Source: Devosia sp. FJ2-5-3 (lineage in GTDB: Bacteria; Pseudomonadota; Alphaproteobacteria; Rhizobiales; Devosiaceae). Taken from it: a DNA stretch of 64,000 nt. Position numbers and translations under genes: made by a program. The notes beneath the pieces were generated by a model. It was not told the DNA's origin. It saw only the letters and a list, made by a program, of their open reading frames with translations, and did no database searches. The stretch spans positions 2,328,501 through 2,392,500 of the forward strand of contig NZ_CP104007.1 of the NCBI RefSeq assembly GCF_029201545.1, in the 5' to 3' direction. Shown here piece by piece: positions 60,993-64,000 of the stretch (positions are counted from its first letter, which is position 1; each line of letters starts with the position of its first letter).

Positions 60993-61856
60993 ATGAGCCG
61001 CCTCACCCTCGTTCTTGTTGCTGCCCTCGGTGTCGTGGGAGGCGCATTTGGATACTCCGTGCTGAACCAACCCAAGCTGGAGATGGACGCTGCGGCGGTG
61101 CGCGCTGTCGTCGACGAGGCGCTCGCAGCTCGGGAAGCACAGGCTGCGGCGGTCGCACCGGTAGCTCCCGTCATAGCTGACATTGATCCTGCCGTTCTCA
61201 ATCCGATGATCGAGCAGTTCCTGCTCAGCGATCCGAAACTTCTCCAGCGCATGTCGGTGGCACTCGAAGACACGCTGCGCGTGGAAGAGCAGTCCAAGGC
61301 CCAAACGGCGATCGCCTCCATGCATGACCAGATCTACAATGGTCCGGGGCAAGTCGTGGTCGGCAATCCGGACGGCGACGTCACCCTGGTCGAGTTCTTC
61401 GACTATAATTGCGGATATTGCCGCTCCGCCCTGCCCGACCTCGCCACATTGCTGGCGGAGGATCCCAACCTCAAGGTCGTCCTCAAGGAATTTCCGATCC
61501 TCTCCAATGAATCGATCGATGCGGCACGCGTCGCGGTGCTCGTCGGCGAGACCGACGCGGACTATTGGGCTTTCCACGAAGCGCTCTTCAGCGGCCGCGG
61601 CAAGGTGGACAAGTCAGTCGCCCTCGCCGCCGCCCAGGAGATCGGCCTCAGCCCTGTCAGCCTTGAAATCCAGATGGCGGACGAGCGCGTCGCAAAGTCG
61701 ATCCAGTCGTCCTACCAAATCGCCCAGGCTCTCGGAATCACTGGAACGCCGACCTACATCATCGGCAACGAGATCATTCCAGGCGCGATAGGGATCGATG
61801 GCCTGCGCGAGCGCATCGCCAATATGCGGGAATGTGGGGAAACCGTTTGCAGCTAG
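60993..61856 (+). CDS. DsbA-family thioredoxin-like periplasmic protein
   Basis: 287 residues: short membrane anchor (LTLVLVAALGVVGGAFGYSVL), a helical stretch rich in Ala/Glu (about 35-115), then DsbA-like fold: NPDGDVTLVEFFDYNCGYCRSALPDLA (CGYC active site), LKVVLKEFPIL, and TGTPTYIIGNEIIPGAI (cis-Pro loop). Catalyses or isomerises disulphides in secreted proteins; may be the alphaproteobacterial DsbA/ScsC-like type. ATG 60993; an earlier TTG would add seven residues. Confidence 0.93.
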   Translation: MSRLTLVLVAALGVVGGAFGYSVLNQPKLEMDAAAVRAVVDEALAAREAQAAAVAPVAPVIADIDPAVLNPMIEQFLLSDPKLLQRMSVALEDTLRVEEQSKAQTAIASMHDQIYNGPGQVVVGNPDGDVTLVEFFDYNCGYCRSALPDLATLLAEDPNLKVVLKEFPILSNESIDAARVAVLVGETDADYWAFHEALFSGRGKVDKSVALAAAQEIGLSPVSLEIQMADERVAKSIQSSYQIAQALGITGTPTYIIGNEIIPGAIGIDGLRERIANMRECGETVCS

Positions 61857-61920
61857 GCACCTCCCGGTCCCTTTGAAGCGAACGGGCTCGCAATTTCGGT
61901 GCATTTCGTGTAACCGCCCT

Positions 61921-61945
61921 TGCACCGCCGGAAATAGCCGGTGCA
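61921..61945 (+). promoter_or_regulatory. Stem-loop ahead of aroQ
   Basis: TGCACCG (61921-61927) pairs with CGGTGCA (61939-61945) around an 11-base loop, 14 bases before the aroQ ATG. Possible leader structure; no T tract. Confidence 0.3.
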
Positions 61946-61958
61946 CAACGAAAAGACC

Positions 61959-62396
61959 ATGGCAAAGCACGTTCTCGTCCTCAACGGCCCGAACCTCAAT
62001 ATGCTCGGCAAGCGCGAGCCCGGAATCTACGGTGCACAGACACTGGCCGATGTTGAGGCGCTCTGTCGGAGCACAGCCGACGAATTGGGGCTGACCGTGG
62101 ATTGCCGCCAATCGAACATCGAAGGCGAATTGGTCACCTGGATCCAGGAGGCACTCGGCACCGCCGACGGCATCCTGATCAATCCCGGTGCCTATTCCCA
62201 CACATCGGTTGCCATTCACGACGCCTTCAAGGCCGTCGCGCTTCCGGTAGCCGAAGTTCACATCAGCAACATTCACCAGCGCGAGTCCTTCCGACATCAT
62301 TCCTATGTGTCGGCGGTAGCGTTCGGCGTCATTTGCGGCTTTGGGACGCTTGGATATAAGCTTGCGCTCCATGCTTTGGCCGAAAAACTCGCATAA
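61959..62396 (+). CDS. aroQ: 3-dehydroquinate dehydratase, type II
   Basis: Shikimate-pathway dehydratase, 145 residues: [21 protein letters not shown] (with catalytic Arg and Tyr), [55 protein letters not shown] [17 protein letters not shown] (catalytic His). Dodecameric enzyme in the cytoplasm. accB follows by 33 bases; aroQ-accB-accC is common in alphaproteobacteria. Confidence 0.97.
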   Translation: MAKHVLVLNGPNLNMLGKREPGIYGAQTLADVEALCRSTADELGLTVDCRQSNIEGELVTWIQEALGTADGILINPGAYSHTSVAIHDAFKAVALPVAEVHISNIHQRESFRHHSYVSAVAFGVICGFGTLGYKLALHALAEKLA

Positions 62397-62429
62397 CGCT
62401 TCCAAGACGAAGCCGGGAGACCGATAAGA

Positions 62430-62918
62430 ATGACCAAGTCATCTCAGGTGGATCATGACCTGATCCGCGCCATCGCCGAACTGCTCAACAAGGAAAATCT
62501 TGTCGAGATCGAGATCGAGCAGGAAGACTTCCGGGTCCGCGTAACGCGTTCCTATCCTGTCGAGGCGCCCGCCTACGCGCCGCCCATGCAGTACATGTCC
62601 GCGCCTCAGGCAGCACCTGCCGCAGCGCCAGTGTCCAGCATTCCGGCTGCCGCTCCCGCCGCCAAGGAAGACCTGGCCTCCAATCCGGGTACGTTGACAT
62701 CTCCGATGGTCGGCACTGCCTATCGTTCGCCCGAGCCCGGCAAGCCCACTTTCGTGGAAGTTGGCGCTAAGGTCTCCGAAGGCCAGACCGTCCTCATCAT
62801 CGAGGCGATGAAGACCATGAACCAGATTCCAGCGCATCGCTCCGGTACGGTCACCCGCATCCTGGTCGACGACGCCCAACCGGTCGAATATGGCGAGCCG
62901 CTCGTCGTCATCGAGTAA
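62430..62918 (+). CDS. accB: Biotin carboxyl carrier protein of acetyl-CoA carboxylase
   Basis: 162 residues: an N-terminal helical part ([29 protein letters not shown]), a Pro/Ala linker (about 48-85), and the biotinyl domain [24 protein letters not shown] with the biotinylation Lys in [11 protein letters not shown] (about residue 127). Carries CO2 for malonyl-CoA synthesis. accC starts 12 bases later with AAGGAG ahead. Confidence 0.98.
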   Translation: MTKSSQVDHDLIRAIAELLNKENLVEIEIEQEDFRVRVTRSYPVEAPAYAPPMQYMSAPQAAPAAAPVSSIPAAAPAAKEDLASNPGTLTSPMVGTAYRSPEPGKPTFVEVGAKVSEGQTVLIIEAMKTMNQIPAHRSGTVTRILVDDAQPVEYGEPLVVIE

Positions 62919-62930
62919 GGAGACTTTCGC

Positions 62931-64000
62931 GTGTTCCAGAAAGTCCTGATCGCCAACCGCGGCGAAATTGCCCTGCGCATCCTGCGCGCCTGCAAGGAAC
63001 TCGGCATCCAGACCGTGGCAGTCCATTCGACTGCCGACGCCAACGCGATGCATGTGCGCCTTGCCGATGAGAGCGTCTGCATTGGCCCAAATGCGGCCAA
63101 GGACAGCTATCTCAACATCCCATCGATCCTTGCCGCATGCGAGATCACGGGGGCCGACGCCGTCCACCCAGGCTATGGCTTCCTGTCCGAAAACGCCCGT
63201 TTCGCCAAGATCCTTGGCGAGCACAACATTACCTTCATTGGCCCCTCGGCCCATCATATCGAGATCATGGGTGACAAGATCACCGCCAAGAAGACGGCGG
63301 TCGAGCTCGGCATTCCCGTGGTTCCAGGGTCTCCTGGCGCTGTCGAGACCGAGCAACAGGCGCTCAAGACCGCCAAGGACATTGGCTATCCAGTCCTGAT
63401 CAAGGCCACTGCCGGTGGTGGTGGTCGCGGCATGAAGGTCGCTCAGTCCGAATCCGAACTGCTGGTGGCCTGGTCGACTGCTCGGTCCGAGGCCAAGGCG
63501 GCTTTCGGCAATGACAGCGTCTATATGGAAAAATACCTCGGCAAGCCGCGTCATATCGAGGTTCAGATCCTCGGCGATGGCCAGGGCAATGCCGTGCATC
63601 TGGGCGTGCGAGACTGTTCGCTGCAGCGGCGCCACCAGAAGGTCTGGGAAGAAGCAGGCGGGCCGACGATCAGTCCGCAGGAACGTGACCAGATCGGCGA
63701 AATCTGCGCCGTCGCCATGCGCAAGCTGAAATATTCCGGCGCCGGCACCATCGAGTTTCTTTACGAGAACGGCGAGTTCTATTTCATTGAAATGAACACG
63801 CGCCTGCAGGTCGAACACCCGGTTACGGAGCGCATCACCGGCATCGATATCGTCTATGAGCAGATCCGCGTCGCCTCTGGCGAGGCCCTCTCCATGACTC
63901 AGGAAAAGGTGCAGTTCAATGGCCACGCCATCGAAGTGCGCATCAATGCCGAGGATCCGCAGACCTTTGCTCCGTCGCCGGGCACGATCACTTTTTATCA
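62931..64000 (+). CDS. accC: Biotin carboxylase subunit of acetyl-CoA carboxylase (3' end cut by window)
   Basis: ATP-grasp enzyme that carboxylates the AccB biotin. GTG 62931 with AAGGAG seven bases ahead: [61 protein letters not shown] (glycine-rich ATP loop), [30 protein letters not shown], and [16 protein letters not shown] (catalytic Glu/Arg). About 356 of some 450 codons are present. No frameshift seen. Confidence 0.98.
   Translation, partial: MFQKVLIANRGEIALRILRACKELGIQTVAVHSTADANAMHVRLADESVCIGPNAAKDSYLNIPSILAACEITGADAVHPGYGFLSENARFAKILGEHNITFIGPSAHHIEIMGDKITAKKTAVELGIPVVPGSPGAVETEQQALKTAKDIGYPVLIKATAGGGGRGMKVAQSESELLVAWSTARSEAKAAFGNDSVYMEKYLGKPRHIEVQILGDGQGNAVHLGVRDCSLQRRHQKVWEEAGGPTISPQERDQIGEICAVAMRKLKYSGAGTIEFLYENGEFYFIEMNTRLQVEHPVTERITGIDIVYEQIRVASGEALSMTQEKVQFNGHAIEVRINAEDPQTFAPSPGTITFY

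Noticed and set aside
62439..63926. 495-residue frame antisense to accB and accC
   Set aside because: Spans two separate conserved genes, including the gap between them, and lacks domains.

Overview
This window is a gene-dense (about 88-90% coding by eye), GC-rich, chromosomal core region of an alphaproteobacterium. The gene content points to Hyphomicrobiales and, by general resemblance only, to a Devosia-like genus: divK-pleD next to a DUF3572 protein and a zinc-ribbon DinB, rnr/topA/dprA/plsY/pyrC/pyrB in one neighbourhood, an HdaA-type replication regulator, a scattered gatCAB set with a bacterial-type AspRS, and CtrA-like TTAA-N7-TTAA sites. Genus is an inference; no 16S gene is present. 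I see no insertion sequence, prophage, CRISPR array, integrase or rRNA, and one tRNA (Leu-CAA).

Layout. 1-1.5 kb: an EAL phosphodiesterase cut by the window edge, with a CtrA-like promoter region. 1.6-10.3 kb: aspS, rnd, then a minus-strand overlapping set AI-2E-type permease > hdaA > ppk1 > ppx. 10.4-14.1 kb: purM-purN, an EamA transporter, an AhpD-like protein and two tiny proline-rich proteins. 14.1-21.5 kb: minus-strand genes including gatB, a chorismate mutase, gatA and gatC, with GNATs and unknowns between them; a lone YjhX-type gene sits on the plus strand. 21.6-33.6 kb: mostly plus strand: ruvX, pyrB-pyrC(degenerate), DUF1993, plsY-dprA, topA, an M19 dipeptidase (minus), rnr-DUF983. 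33.7-40.8 kb: rpmG, a newly proposed 45-codon gene, pleD/divK, DUF3572-dinB, RidA-GDPD-FemAB-like. 40.9-46.6 kb: a fatty-acid-hydroxylase/SDR fusion, HIT protein, a leader peptide plus DUF1275 protein, DUF2798, clpA/clpS. 46.9-58.3 kb: envelope and RNA-processing genes (D,D-carboxypeptidase with SPOR, MATE, tRNA-Leu, PBP1a, amidase, RNase E). 58.3-64 kb: GNAT, DUF4386, aminotransferase, DsbA-like, aroQ-accB-accC (accC cut by the edge).

Functional threads: tRNA-dependent Asn/Gln formation (aspS plus gatCAB), de novo purine and pyrimidine synthesis, polyphosphate turnover coupled in one transcription unit with replication-initiation control, c-di-GMP/CtrA cell-cycle signalling (EAL protein, PleD, DivK), the ClpAPS N-degron protease, and peptidoglycan synthesis and trimming.

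I did not find a self-evident new defence or biosynthetic system. The most interesting items are local: a CtrA-box cluster in front of the EAL gene, an unannotated small gene between rpmG and pleD with its own promoter and downstream hairpin, a hairpin overlapping the pyrB ribosome-binding site, a 15-codon leader peptide coupled to the DUF1275 gene, a dihydroorotase that has lost its metal ligands, and a membrane hydroxylase fused to a short-chain dehydrogenase. All calls are from reading the sequence; no database search was run.
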